NCBI GenBank assembly: GCA_936440205.1
Contig: OW387146.1
Coordinates: 20,150,458-20,214,457, forward strand
DNA length: 64,000 nucleotides
Origin: Lepidonotus clava
Lineage: Eukaryota; Annelida; Polychaeta; Phyllodocida; Polynoidae
Direction: 5' to 3'
The position numbers were made by a program, and so were the translations under genes. The notes below the pieces were generated by a model that was given only the letters and a program-made list of their open reading frames with translations, had not been told where the DNA came from and searched no databases. Below are positions 48,247-60,700 of the stretch, piece after piece (the first letter of the stretch is position 1; each line of letters begins with the position of its first letter).

Positions 48247-50761
48247 CTGGTGGTCCTGGTGCGACTAAGCTACAAGAAGCTAAAGTTGACTGTTTGACAA
48301 ATGCACAGTGTGGCTACTATTGGGGACCAATAATATGGAAATCGCAGATATGTATGTTTGATAATTTCAACAAAGGGATTTCAGCCGGTCAGGTTAGCTT
48401 TTTAAGTTTGACTTTTGACTTGTTTTCCTGATTCTTAAATGTTTTCCCCGTTTAAAGCTACTCAGGCTTATATGCACATGGTACACCCTATTGTCTATAT
48501 CTAATAAACGTCATTTTTCTCTTAATATAAAGGTGTCTATTGACTTCTAAGTAGTGACGGCATCTTATGCTAATTTCTGAAATTTTCCGAAACTTGAACT
48601 GCCTAAAGTTACAAATCTTATATCACATTCTCACTGATTCATGTCTTCATAATTGTATATACCAGCCTTGCCGTTCCTATAAAACTTTAAAAAACGTTAA
48701 AAGAAAAAAAAAATTGTAACGAGAAGTGCATTTCAGATGGCATATGGACGAGATCCCCCAGTTGAAAGTGAGATACCGGTGGATTCCATACGTTTATACA
48801 TGCTGTATTTTATCTGACAATTTTATGTTGGGTGGTTGGATTTTTCAAAGGAGGTTTTGTGCAGGACAGATCAAAGAATTTGGGTGAGGCGGGGGAGTAT
48901 TCAGGTCAAATACTAAAAGACAGTCAGGCATTTGTGCACACATCAGGGGTTGATACAGGATACAGAAGGTGTGGGGGTCAGCATAAAGGCTAAGCAATGA
49001 AATAGCGTTCTTTTTTGGTAGGTTAGGGGTCCACCAAAAGAGCGGGGGGGGGGCAGAACCCCCTGGACCCAATGGTGACCAAATAACTACACAGAAAAAA
49101 AACAAAAGTTAGAAAGTTAGAAAGTTAGGCAAATCAGGATTTTGCCACATGAAATGAGGGTTAGAAATGAGTCGCCATGACTAACTTTTTTTTCCAAAAA
49201 GTTAGGCCTTTTGACTAACATTCTAACCTCTTTTTTCAGTGTAGTTGTTGTGGTTTTGTGGCGAAATATTTGACATGTTTAATATTTCGCCTAAGTTGCC
49301 TTTGATTAGTGTAGTTAATCGCCAGGGGCCATATCTTTGTAACTAATTAAGCTAATCAGGGAAATTTGGATTAGTGTCTCATAAATAGATTTTACACCAA
49401 ATAATCCCTCTTTAACACAATTTTGCATGAACTTTATTAATTTTTGTTAAAGACAAAGTTTTGGGTCACGAGACCCTGATCAAAATTTACATGATTAGCC
49501 AAATTAGTTACAAAAATATGGGTCCAGGCTAGGCAACCAAAGAGTTCTCTTAAAGGTTGGCAGTTTGATGGCAAGAACATCAGAATGTGACAATTAACTT
49601 TTTATTCCGCCAGTAACCAGTAAGCTTCACACGACAATGTACTAAATTCTTAATCACTGGGCGACTAAAGTTAGTCGCCAAGGTTTAGTCATTGTGTGGG
49701 GACGTGCCTTAACATCAACAACGTTAAGATCACTTTAAGCACATGTGGTTAACAGTGACAATTTCGTCACAATATCTTTGTTAGAAAGTCTCAATAACTT
49801 CTTTTCTACTGTATCCTATTGAATTATCTAAAATGAAATACGAGGAGACACTGTAGGTCTATTTACTGTAGAAATTACAGCTCATTGATAGCACTATAAA
49901 TATGTTATTTTGTGGATGAAAAATTGCCTAACAGTGATTAAATTGGACAATGATAGCATTCGTTGTTACCTTCCAATTTTGTCGTGATCACTATTTTGCA
50001 ACTGGCCACTGAGGCCATCAATAAGTCCATCCTAGTTTACAACAATACTTGATGTGAAATTTCATTTTTTGGTGATTAATAAATATTGTAATTAATGGTG
50101 TATGTTACTGATTATGTATCATCATGAATAGCACATTAGTGTACGTGATGGTGACTTAATTAAAGGAAAAAAACACAAAAGTTCACCCTGAAATATTTTC
50201 AAAATTACCTCTGTGCTTATTCAACAAAGACAGATGCATAATGCAAAATTAACCTACGTGATTTGGTTGACAAATTTGCTCCTACAATTTGTGAAATGCA
50301 GCTTTATATATTGGCCTTCTTCCCATAGAAACCAATGTCAAAGCCTAGGACTCATGATGTTTTATCAGTACTTGGGGATATAGACAAATATAATCTTTGC
50401 TTATTTCAGTAATCCCTACTCTAGGAGACAAGGCTAGCTTATATGGTTATTTTTTGTCCAACCCTAGTCCAATCCTGGGATACACCCAAAGTGGGATGGG
50501 CTTATTATGCTGTTTGATTTTAGTGACAAGGTCACTATTTAAGGTAACGTTTCTTGTGTTTATATATGCTTATTAAAGGTTTTGTTAACATTATTCCCAC
50601 AGGGTGATAGTGGTGGACCCATGTCCTGTTACAGAAATGGTGAATGGTATGTTGTAGGAGTGGCCTCCTATATTCAAACCTATGCTCCAGTGTCCTATCC
50701 ATCGGTTTACACAAGGGTTTCAGAGTTCAGGGGCTGGATAAAACAGAAAACTGGACTGTGA
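48247..50761 (+). pseudogene. Partial S1-family (elastase/chymotrypsin-like) serine protease, last two exons only
   Basis: Exons 48247-48392 (146 nt) and 50603-50761 (159 nt with TGA) have the same lengths and phases as exons 5 and 6 of the gene at 57766-63455, so they are paralogous. Intact acceptors and a GTTAGC donor remain, and both frames are open. The last exon starts GDSGGPMSC with the catalytic serine. S1-pocket residue 189 (chymotrypsin numbering) is Ser and position 216 Ile, elastase-like. Cys191 is Gly (SAGQ) and Cys220 is also absent (around YAPVSYPSVY), so the 191-220 disulfide is missing as a pair; an extra Cys occurs in KVDCLTN. No exons for the signal peptide, His57 or Asp102 were found upstream. 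It may be a truncated duplicate, or its 5' exons are too diverged or distant. AATAAA at 51232-51237. Confidence 0.72.
49020..49090. repeat. G-run repeat in intron, related to 52440-52540
   Basis: GGTCCACCAAAAGAGCG followed by a G run and CCCTGGACCC resembles GGGTCCACAAAAAAAG, a G run and CAGGGTCCC near 52460-52520. Probably two decayed copies of one repeat; class unknown. Confidence 0.4.
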
Positions 50762-51135
50762 GGATGAAGATCGGATAAAACGAAAATGAAGACTAGGAGG
50801 ATGAAGATTGGATAAAACCATGGACTGGACTAAGAGGATCAAGATTAGATAAAACTACAAAGTGTACTATGAGGATGAAGATTGGATAAAACTTGAAGCG
50901 GATTATGAAGATGAAGAGATGACAACATTACAAAGCAGAATAGGAGGATGAAACTACAAACTTGACTATGAGGATGAAAATGTGATAAAACTACAAACTG
51001 AAATATGAGGATGAAGATAGGATAGAATTACAAACTTGACCATGAGGATTAGGATCAGATAGAACTCACAACTGGATTATGAGGGTGAAGATCGGATCAA
51101 AGTAGGCCTACAAACCTGACTATGAGGATGAAGGG
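50736..51135 (+). repeat. 37-bp minisatellite derived from the protease C-terminus, running into the 3' UTR
   Basis: Units GGATAAAACNNNAAACTGGA... start at 50736, 50773, 50810, 50847 and 50884, an exact 37-bp step, then decay. The first unit is the last coding codons (IKQKTGL), the stop and 13 bases beyond it. Confidence 0.88.
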
Positions 51136-51239
51136 AAAAAATAGAAACACCCTATCCTAAAACAAGTAATGTGGAAATGTATAAGTAAAGGTATAATTGT
51201 AACCACATTAAGAATTTTGTGATTAATTATCAATAAATT

Positions 51240-53075
51240 TCCTTGTAATGCACAATAGAAAACCTTTCTTTGATTGCCTCTGTTTAGTGGATATTGAGTG
51301 AATGATTAGAGACAGCCCTCAAGTTAAAATGGTGACATATTTAAATTTCACGGCCTGGATGGCCGATCAAAAAACATTAACAAAATTGTATGTGGCTGCT
51401 TTTCGAGCCACAATGAGAAAATTCTGTCAAAAACATTCATTAAATTTCGTTGACATGAAATGTCATTGATAAATCATACTTAAATTGTTCACAATGTAGG
51501 GACACAAAATACTCTTTTAAGCATAATATAAGGAGAAAATGCAGTGAAATCATATCAATCAAAAGAAAATCCACGGAATTATTTGGAAACTTGATTTACA
51601 TGATGGGAAATTGTGTTATTTTGGGAAATATAACTTTTTGTTGGTCTGGAATTGTTTTTATCGGCATCCCAGGAATGCAAGGGTTCTATATATATTATAG
51701 TTCTAACATACACAGTGGCTGTACCATCTTTTTGCATGGCATTACCATTGTGGCTATATGATTCATTGCATATTTATCAGTTTTGAGATCTTACCGCTTA
51801 TAAGAGTCTGTCGAAATATTAATAATAATTATAGGTAATTACACAGACACATATGAAAAATATCATTTTATCAAGTTTAATAGTTAATGTGATAAGAACA
51901 TGTGCGTGTTGTCATGAAACGATCGAATTTGGAAGCAGAACAGAAGAAACATGTATTATGTTTAATTCCAAGAAGCTTAATTGCTTGGCAACACTGTGCA
52001 AGGAAAAAACATTGCGGTAAAACAGTAACATGAGCCCCTAATTACAAATATCGTCAGCAGGTGGGATCTCTTTTAATGATATGACACGTTCAATTATCCC
52101 AGATGCTACTCGGTTTTCTTCCTTTTTGAGCTAGGTTGGTTGGTTATTGGTTGCTTAATGTCCAAGTTAAATGTCAGAGTCCTATCAAGGGTGGTGATGG
52201 CGATTTAATCAATGAGAAATTTGAGAACATACACCGGCACGTTACCGAGGCAGGTGTACTTTAATGCGTATTCAATGTGCATTTGAGCCAGGTACTTTCA
52301 GACACAGGCGCATTATTTGTATAATTTTGAAAATCAGTATCCCTCCAGGTACCGTGTGGATGTATTTCTAAAAGAGAGGTCAGCATTTTAGGCAGTACTA
52401 TTAAACGGTGTGCATCCGCAAGCAAACACACAGCATTCCCCCCTCTTTTTGTAGTTTTTGGGTCCACAAAAAAAGAAAAAAAAAAGGGGGGGGGGGGCGG
52501 AGTCACTCAGGGTCCCTTGGATCTCTATCCTGTTCTGCCCGTGCCCTCCAAAACAAAATGAAAACCAAAAAAAGAAAATGTTTTTTCTTTTAATGGCTGT
52601 ATGATTTATTCATAGGTCATAAATGCGGCAGCGGGGAATATTTTCAAGGCAGCAGTCTGTATATTTGTCATGTTGTATTTTTCGCTTGTTATACCAGTAG
52701 TCCCAGTCCGTCCTTCTGTTGTTCTTCCTGCAGGTTATATAGCGTAACCTATAGCTACTAATTCCTACATCATGAGGAAGTTTATTCGGTTAACCTCGGC
52801 AGGAGGTTATGCAGATAACTACTTTTTACCAAAATGCATATATATCCACCTTCACACCTCCACGCCTCAATGTGATGTACATTGTCTCATATCATTATAT
52901 CTAAAAGGATAATATTTATCAAGTCTAATTGATCTATGTATCATAATTTTGTAACGTCTGGAAGAACAGACTTTGTTTGAAGGCGCAAAATAAAATACTA
53001 TCAAAAATAAAATAAAATGGCCACTCACACTGATGCGACCTCATAGAGGGATTCCTTACGTAGGAAAAAGTGGTC
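51240..53075. other. Intergenic stretch between the partial protease and the inverted-repeat element
   Basis: No gene recognised. Holds the G-run repeat near 52440-52540. An open frame over the G run is a composition artefact. Confidence 0.55.
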
Positions 53076-55241
53076 AGGTGTTTTCAGAGGGGTAAAAGCA
53101 ATTTGAAGACATCTTTGGAAAGCCCAAGATCTCTTGTTTCAGAAATGCCACATTTCCAAAAATTATTTTTCCTGGAAATATGTGTTTATACCCATTTCCA
53201 TGGCAACCATATCATTTAATGAGGAAATCACAAAATTATCAATAAATCAAAAAATATTTATGGTGGAAGTGTCATGTTTCCACCAAAGGTAGGTATCCAT
53301 TTTGGGCAAATGATGAATATGTAAATTTGTCCTTGACTCAAGGTTAAGGTCAGATATTGGAAGGTCAAATCTCAAAACTGGCATGAAAATCGGGAATTTT
53401 GCCTATCAGTTACCATGACAACATATGTTTTTTGAATTAGGATCAAATTGAAACATTCCGAAATATGTATACACATCAGCACCTTTCACTTCATAGCAAT
53501 AATTTGAACCCAGTTGTCATGGTTCCCATGGTAACCACAGGATAAACATATGTTTCAGGGAGATTGACGCTTTTCATAACATTCACAAAGTTCACAAACC
53601 CCAATTATCAATAAGCCAAAAATGATTAATGATGGGAGTGTCATATTTTGACCAAAGGTTGATATCGATTTCAGGCAAATGATGAACATGCAAAATATAT
53701 CACAAAATAACTGTATAAGCCATCCTTGTCTTCAAGAGTTGGGGTTACTGAAATAAACAAGTCTTATGTTTTTCTATATCTCCAAGTACTGCTTAAACAT
53801 TATGATGTTTTACAATTTTCCTAATTGACAGATTTGCAGGGATGCCAGGTAAGCAAAAAGTTATATTTCAGGGTAAAATAGGGTTGGACAATATAGTTGA
53901 GTGAATTTCTCTTAACACATGACTTCCATGTCAGTCACCAACCCAGGTCACATTTCTGTAAGGCCGGGTAAAACATGAATCTGTTTAATGGAAGAAAATA
54001 AGCAAAAAACAGTGTGCTTATGTTTTAACTCTGTCCAGCAAGTGACCCAAAATGTAAGCAGATAAAAGCGGTGAACTACTTCAATATCATCATGTCACCA
54101 ACCATTTGTATTTAACACATTGGAAAGCCAGGTAGCCTTCCACTTTCCAAGCAATAACACCATAAATTTAGATGCACAGGAGCTCTTACAAAACACTTTA
54201 ATGTCATTCATGGCTGTTAAAGGTATGACAAAAGCCAAGAGGGAAGTGTTGTTAAGTAATGGAATGTGTTATCTAGGTATTGAGGTACCACGGCCCATAA
54301 CCACAACAGGTGTTGGCTACATTCCACACCTGGCTGTAAGGGTTGGGGGCGGGGTATTGTGCCTGAAATCAGCGTCTCACACTCCACCATTGTGTGGTCT
54401 GCTTTCTTTCCAGTTACCATCCTCTGACACCTATTAAGTATGCATATCCTGCATTTCTTACATTCATTGTTGCCCTTTTCCATGTGTGGTAGTGTTTTTA
54501 GCATGGAGAAGGACTGCAGGTTATTTTTATATTTTTTCTGGGCAATACCTATGTGCTTTCAGGGCTCCTACCTGACCCATTTCACAAATTTATATGACTA
54601 AGAGACACAGAGGTTTACATGCTGGACACCTTCAGTAAGACACTATGTACTGCTGATAACCTGAAGATTTTATGTGGAATGTATTCTTCTACTTTGACCA
54701 GGGGTGGGTGTATCTGATTTGATCAAGGTAACTGATAGGCAAAATTCTGAATTTCTTGCCAATTTTGAGATGTGACCTTGTAAAACATGACCTTGACCTT
54801 GAATCAAGATCAAATTTGTACATTTATCACTTGCCCAAAATAGACACCTACTTTTGGTGACAATATATGAAACTTCCATCATTAATACTTTTTGACTTAT
54901 CAATAATTCTGGTTTGTGAGTCAAATTAACATAATCATCATTTGCCCCAGATCAATATCTACCTTTGGTTAAAAAAATGACACTTCAATCATGAATACTT
55001 TTTGACTTATTGATAATTTGTGTTTGTGATCTCTGTTAAGAGAGTCTATGAAAAAAATGTGCACATGTTTTTCCTTTAGTTACCATGGTAACCATGATAA
55101 CTGGGATCAAATTTTTGCTTTGAAGTAAAAGCGGCTTATATGTACAAAGTTTATGGAGTGTTTCAATACAATCGTAATTCAAGAAACGTACTTTGTCAAG
55201 GTAACTGTAAATTTTTAGATTTGACGTTCCAAAATGTGACC

Positions 55242-55262
55242 TTGACCTTGAGTCAAGGTCAA
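55242..55262. promoter_or_regulatory. Perfect palindrome of nuclear-receptor half-sites
   Basis: TTGACCTTGA, one G, then TCAAGGTCAA. TCAAGGTCA is the monomer site known for ERR and NR5A receptors. A second cluster (TGACCTTGACCTTGA) lies near 54785-54805. Lies in the right arm of the foldback-like element; binding is inference. Confidence 0.5.
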
Positions 55263-55472
55263 ATTTACATATTCATCATTTGCCCAAAATAGATACCTAC
55301 CTTTGGCGAAAATATGACACTTCCATCATCAATTCTTTTTTATTAAATTTTATTGATAATTTCATAAATTCCTCACTTAATGCTATGGTTGCCATGGAAA
55401 CAGGTCAAAAAACAAGTTTCCGGGAAAAAGAATTTCCTGAATCATGGCATTTCTGAAACTAAGAGATCTCTC

Positions 55473-56282
55473 TCTTTCTTTTTTTATTTTAGAAATAATC
55501 TTCAGGGGAACCCCCTGGTCTTCCAGATCAAGTAATATAATATAATTCACAACTCATGACAACCAGCTCAACGATAGTTTAATCGATGACCATTACGTTG
55601 TTAGAAAATCTAAACAAACTTATCAAGACATCACAATAATGAATCATCAAAAATCTTATACAGTAGTCCAATTCGTGATTTGAATTAAAAAATGTCAACA
55701 CATGTCTGCATATCAATAGATAATCGATTCCAAAGAATTGTACCCTTGTAAAAGGGACTTGCATCGTATTTTCCACCACAATATTTTTCAGTTTTAAAAA
55801 TAAATTTGCTATTACCACGAGTTAACCTATTTGATACCTTCTGAACACCAGGACATTTACTATGATTAAACATCAAATTCAACAACTGCATTTGTCTCCT
55901 TTGTTCTAAACTTAGTAGTTTCGATTTACTATGTAATTCATTGATCCTCATATAATCATCCCATCTAATATCCAGACACACTCGTATACAATCATACTGT
56001 ATAACTTGCAGCTCATTATGATATTTAGCACCCATAGAGATTAGAATAAATCCCACATAATCAAAATAAGGGAGAATTGTCTGTTTGTACACATCCATAG
56101 CAGCCTTTGTAGTAATATACCGCCTTAGCTTAATAAGACTAAACAGCTTATTTACTACAAAACCACAAAGTTTACTAAAATAATTAACAAAATTCAACTC
56201 TTCATCAATAACAACACCCAAGTAATTATAGCTTTGTACAAAATCAATTTCAGTTAATCCAATAGTTATTGGAACTTGGGCT
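55473..56282 (-). mobile_element. LINE fragment, C-terminal part of reverse transcriptase
   Basis: Minus-strand frame of 178 codons (55685-56221) with YNYLGVVIDEELNF at its start, KAAMDVYKQTILPYFDYVGF, LQVIQYDCIRVCLDI and GTILWNRLS, the standard C-terminal RT and connection motifs of CR1/Jockey-like elements. It is 5'-truncated; an AAATAAAAAAAGAAAGAGAG tail on the minus strand marks the 3' end. It interrupts the right arm of the inverted repeat. Confidence 0.85.
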
Positions 56283-56965
56283 TTTCAAAGATGTCTTCAA
56301 ATTGCTTTTAACCCATTGGAAACACCTTTCAACATAACAGACCATCAGTTGAGGATTTACGCGTTTGTTCATGATGTTATGAAAAAAATAACATTGGTTT
56401 CTTTTCTATACTCGAATTGTATTTGTGAAATAAACTTGATAAATACAGGTATCAAATCTGTATAACCCTTCAAATTGGTGAAAACTGGGATGGCTTCTTT
56501 TTATTGAGCCTAATCTTTGACCATCCTTTTGTCACCAAACATGAATATTGTTGTTTCGTACCAGAAATTCCTATTTAGCAATAATAATTATGTTTTCTTC
56601 CTCAGCAGCTTGTTAATTTCCATGTTCAATGTTAGGATGAAACAGATACTATGAATATAGTAGGCGTTGTTGTAAAGAATGAATAAACAAAATATTAAAA
56701 GCAAAAAGGATGGTGAGGTCAATACACTGAAAAGAATATCAGGTTAAATATATATTGGGAGTCAGTCACATTCTAAAGGCTACATTGCGAATACCGATTT
56801 TACTACTGGGAATAAAGGTCAACTATAGATGTGTCATACATCAATAACAAGATCTTGAAATTTTCTTTTGAATGATGTCTAAGATTTTAGGTCTTATGTC
56901 TGAGAGAAAATCAAACAAATACAAAAATCGGCAGCATCGAAATCGGTATGTAGAACACAGGCTTT

Positions 56966-57242
56966 AAAGCCATATTCCACTGTGCTGTGCTTTGCTAGGT
57001 GTGAGAACTAAAGTAGCGGTGTTTACCACCACTGAAAATGAAACCAAGCACCGCAATATAGAATATAGGCACTTGCCTGTGTTTCTACTTGTGTTGGCCC
57101 ACTGCAAGTGAATTTGTATAGGTTTTCTATGGATTGCTTACGGTGGCAGATACCAACATGTTGGTATCTGAAACACAAATTACTTGTGGTGGCAAAAATG
57201 CTCACCACAAATGGTCCCCACCCCATAGTGGAATAAGGCCTT
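56966..57242. mobile_element. MITE with ATTCCACT inverted ends
   Basis: Left end AAAGCCATATTCCACTGTG and right end CATAGTGGAATAAGGCCTT are inverted repeats with three mismatches. A perfect 24-bp palindrome sits inside (57147-57170). Short GTGGTAAACACCGC-like inverted words are also present. Confidence 0.65.
57147..57170. repeat. 24-bp perfect palindrome
   Basis: Half-site CAGATACCAACA joined directly to its reverse complement with no loop. Confidence 0.95.
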
Positions 57243-57765
57243 CAGTGTATTAATTGAAACTTCCCCAGAAGCTGAGAACACATAACAGGTGCAGCACTGA
57301 TAAAAACCATCACGATTGATATTCAATTTGATATTATTTTCAATGTAATACTATATTGACCTCACCATCCTATTTACTTTTAATATTTGGTTTATTCATT
57401 CTTTACAACATCACCTACTACATTCATAGCATCTGCTTCATCCTAACATTGTTATTCGATGGAGGATGCACAAGAGTTCCGGATAACTTCAAGCCAATAG
57501 CTCCAGCTATCAAACAAAGAAAATTTATCGAGTTTTATTTCTCAAGAAAATAAAGGGAATAAAAATATAGCAGACTAATTGACCTTCTTTCAGCTTAATC
57601 TGATGTCTTTTATCTTGATTGTATCGTGTTACCTGACACGTTTAATCCAAAGTTTTAATCTCAGGGACTGGGAAGAAACATGTGTTTCCTTCTCTGCTTC
57701 TGATAAACCAATTTAAATTGGAGAAGTCGGAGAAATTTCCGCACTCTTTCTGCTCTCCTCCAACC

Positions 57766-60700
57766 ATGTTCTCTCTGTTTGTTGTTCTCTGCTGTGCCGC
57801 TGTGGGTAAGTGGTAAAACTGATTGTGATTTTATTTCAATTGTATCCCACTCTGTTACATTCAAAAGCTCTTCCGATAGTTATAGCTAGACTTGATATAA
57901 TGCAATACAGTGAAAGAAAACCCCCATTAGTTTGGATAAAAGTATGTGCAAACAATATTTATGAAATGCTTACAATATGAATTCACAATATCCAAACCAA
58001 TTTCGACAAAAATGTACGTAATGAACCCACACAAGAGTATGAATCACTATTTAGTTGATTTACAATATCATGCAAAGTCATCCCATTAATTTGCTCAATT
58101 CAGCTGTATTTCTGCAATTTGTACATTTACAACTAGTTCTTCCCTCAGTTTAAACAAATAATTTAATATTGTTTTACCAATCTAATTACAGTGTATTCAT
58201 AGTGTTACCAGCCAAACAGGACACCTTGTTTTTGTCTTGCAAGGGTAGGACATCATGAGTCATATTGACAGGCTTCAGCATTGCCTCCAATAGGAAATAG
58301 GCTATTTCATTTTAGGAGGTTTAGCAAATTTTATTATGATATCATGCCCAATAGTTTTCTCAGCGATATTACTAAGCATTACCTCCCATTGGAAATTAAA
58401 TAGGTTATCATGATATTATAACTAGATTTATTACAATATTACAACTAGCAATTTCACCCTGGCGTTGCCTCCTATGTGAAATAGGCTATTTCATTTCTGG
58501 AGGTTTTGCAACCATTATTATATATCTAGCGGTTTTCTCAGCAATATTACCCTGACGGTACCCACCATGGTAAATACTTAATAGGCCATTTCATTTTGGA
58601 GGTTTTGCAAATTTCATTGCGATATTATACAAGGCAATTCTTTTCGGCGATATTACCCTTGCATTACCCAATATGTGAAACAGGCTGTTTTATTTCTGGA
58701 GGTTTTGCAACCTTCACCATATATTACTAGCAATTTTCTAGGCAATATTACCCTGGCTCCTTTTATGTTTAAAACAATGTTAACAAAATTGATGTAAATT
58801 TCTAGGCAATATTACCCTGGCTCCATTTATGTACAAAATTGATGTTCACATTCTAAACATTCTGTTAGAATTAAATTCACCTGTGTTAGTCGCACCTCTA
58901 ATACACATCACACCCCAACTTTTGACATCATCTGTCCAGGGAGTGAGTTTTGGAAAACCTTTAAACAAGTCGAACTCAATCTAATAGATGTATTGGCTCT
59001 AGGCCCAGCCAATATCTCTTTTAAATCATGTCCACTCCAAAGTATGACATAAGAATATCTTTAAAAAAACAAAAAGCTCCTTGATCATGTGGTAAACGTT
59101 GGCAATTCTGTGTATGTTGGGTGGGGATGGGAGGGAATACTGGATCTTATACTAACAGCTCCTGTGTGAATAAAGCAACACTCATTCTATGGGGCCTCCC
59201 TCATTATTCTAACCTCATTATGTTCCAGCCTCATCATGGCACACCCTCATAGTAGGTGGGTCGGAGGCCAAGGTAGGAACCTGGAAATACCAGTTGAGTC
59301 TGCGTAACAGCAACAGTCATACATGTGGTGCCTCCTTAATTATTTTAACCTCAGGGTAGGGACCTAGAAGTCCCAGTTGAATTGGCGTAATGGCAAGAGT
59401 CCCACCTTTAGGGCCTCCCACATTATTCTAACCTCATTTTGTTCCAGCCAAGGTTGAGGCCTTGAAATACCAGTTGCGTCTGAGTAATGGCAAGAGTCCC
59501 ATCCTCATTATTCTAACCTCATTATGTTCCAGCCTCGGCATGGCACACCGTCATCGTAGGTGGGTCAGAGGCCAAGGTTGGGGCCTGGAAGTACCAGCTG
59601 AGTCTGCGTAATGGCAACAGTCATACATGTGGTGTCTCCTTAATTATTCTAACCTCATTTTGTTCCAGCCTCGGCACGGCACACCTTCATAGAATGTGGT
59701 TCAGAGGCCAAGGTTGGGGCCTGGAAATACCAGTTGAGTCTGAGTAATGGCAAGAGTCCCACCTTCAATATTCTAACCTCATTTTGTTCCAGCCTCGGCA
59801 CGGCACACATTCATAGTAGGTGGGTCGGAGGCCAAGGTTGGGGCCTGGAAGTACCAGCTGAGTCTGCGTAACAGCAACAGTCATACGTGTGGTGCCTCCC
59901 TCATCAGCTCGACCTGGGCCCTCTGTGCTGCCCACTGTGCCTATACTACACCGTGAGCAATTTAATAGTTTCCATTTATTATTCTGGGCTTATCAACACA
60001 TATTGTATTAGTTCAAGAATCAATAAATCATAGAAATGATAAAGAAAATAAAATAATAATGAATAAGCTGCAGCATTCTTTGAAATGTAAATTTATGAAT
60101 TTTTGTAATTTTTGTAATTTTTACTAATTGTACTAATAGTAAATGGAATATTACCCTATATATTAAATAGATATTATTTCATAATAAACATGAAGATTGC
60201 CCCTGATTTTAGATTATCAAACATAGATTTGTCCAACATGTTAAATGCTAATTCTATTTGAATCTTGCCAAGTAAAAGAAACTTTCCATTGGTGGTGAAA
60301 CTTAACATTTGAAATGATATTTCAGATGCTAAGTTTTAACATTATATTATGATGGACTGTAAAATGGTTACAGTCTAATGTATTGAGATTATCTGTAAAA
60401 GTTTTAAATCTGTCCTCACACAGAACCGCATACAGTATAGTGGCAGGGATGCATGATCAGGCAATGAGACAGGGAAACCCTAAAATACACAGGGTTTCTA
60501 GGTATGTCAAGGTAACTATCTTTTTTTAAATATACTATTTATCATTTCCTAGGGTGATACAGGTTCAGCAGCTAGAGGGGTTACCAATAGAGCAATTCAA
60601 CTACATTTCTAATCATTTAAGCAAATGGAATTGGTTGAAAACGACAAGAAAATGTGTTCCCATCTTGGATATGATGAGAAATCTTTACAAAAAAAGTCAT

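Larger units (their letters stand above)
53076..56328. mobile_element. Foldback-like element with long inverted repeats, LINE inserted in right arm
   Basis: Left arm 53076-53700 is matched in reverse by 54700-55472 plus 56283-56328; the outer ends pair AGGTGTTTTCAGAGGGG with its reverse near 56305-56326. The arms contain internal sub-repeats (ATGGGAGTGTCATATTTTGA, GGCAAATGATGAA). About 1 kb of unrelated, apparently non-coding sequence lies between the arms. No target duplication was recognised. Confidence 0.75.

Noticed and set aside
52261-52593. Frames with Pro/Phe or Lys/Gly runs
   Set aside because: Produced by homopolymer A and G tracts of a decayed repeat.
54120-54504. Overlapping plus and minus frames of about 100 codons between the inverted-repeat arms
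   Set aside because: No domain or signal peptide, no splice context, and they overlap each other on opposite strands; probably chance. A transposase was hoped for here but not found.
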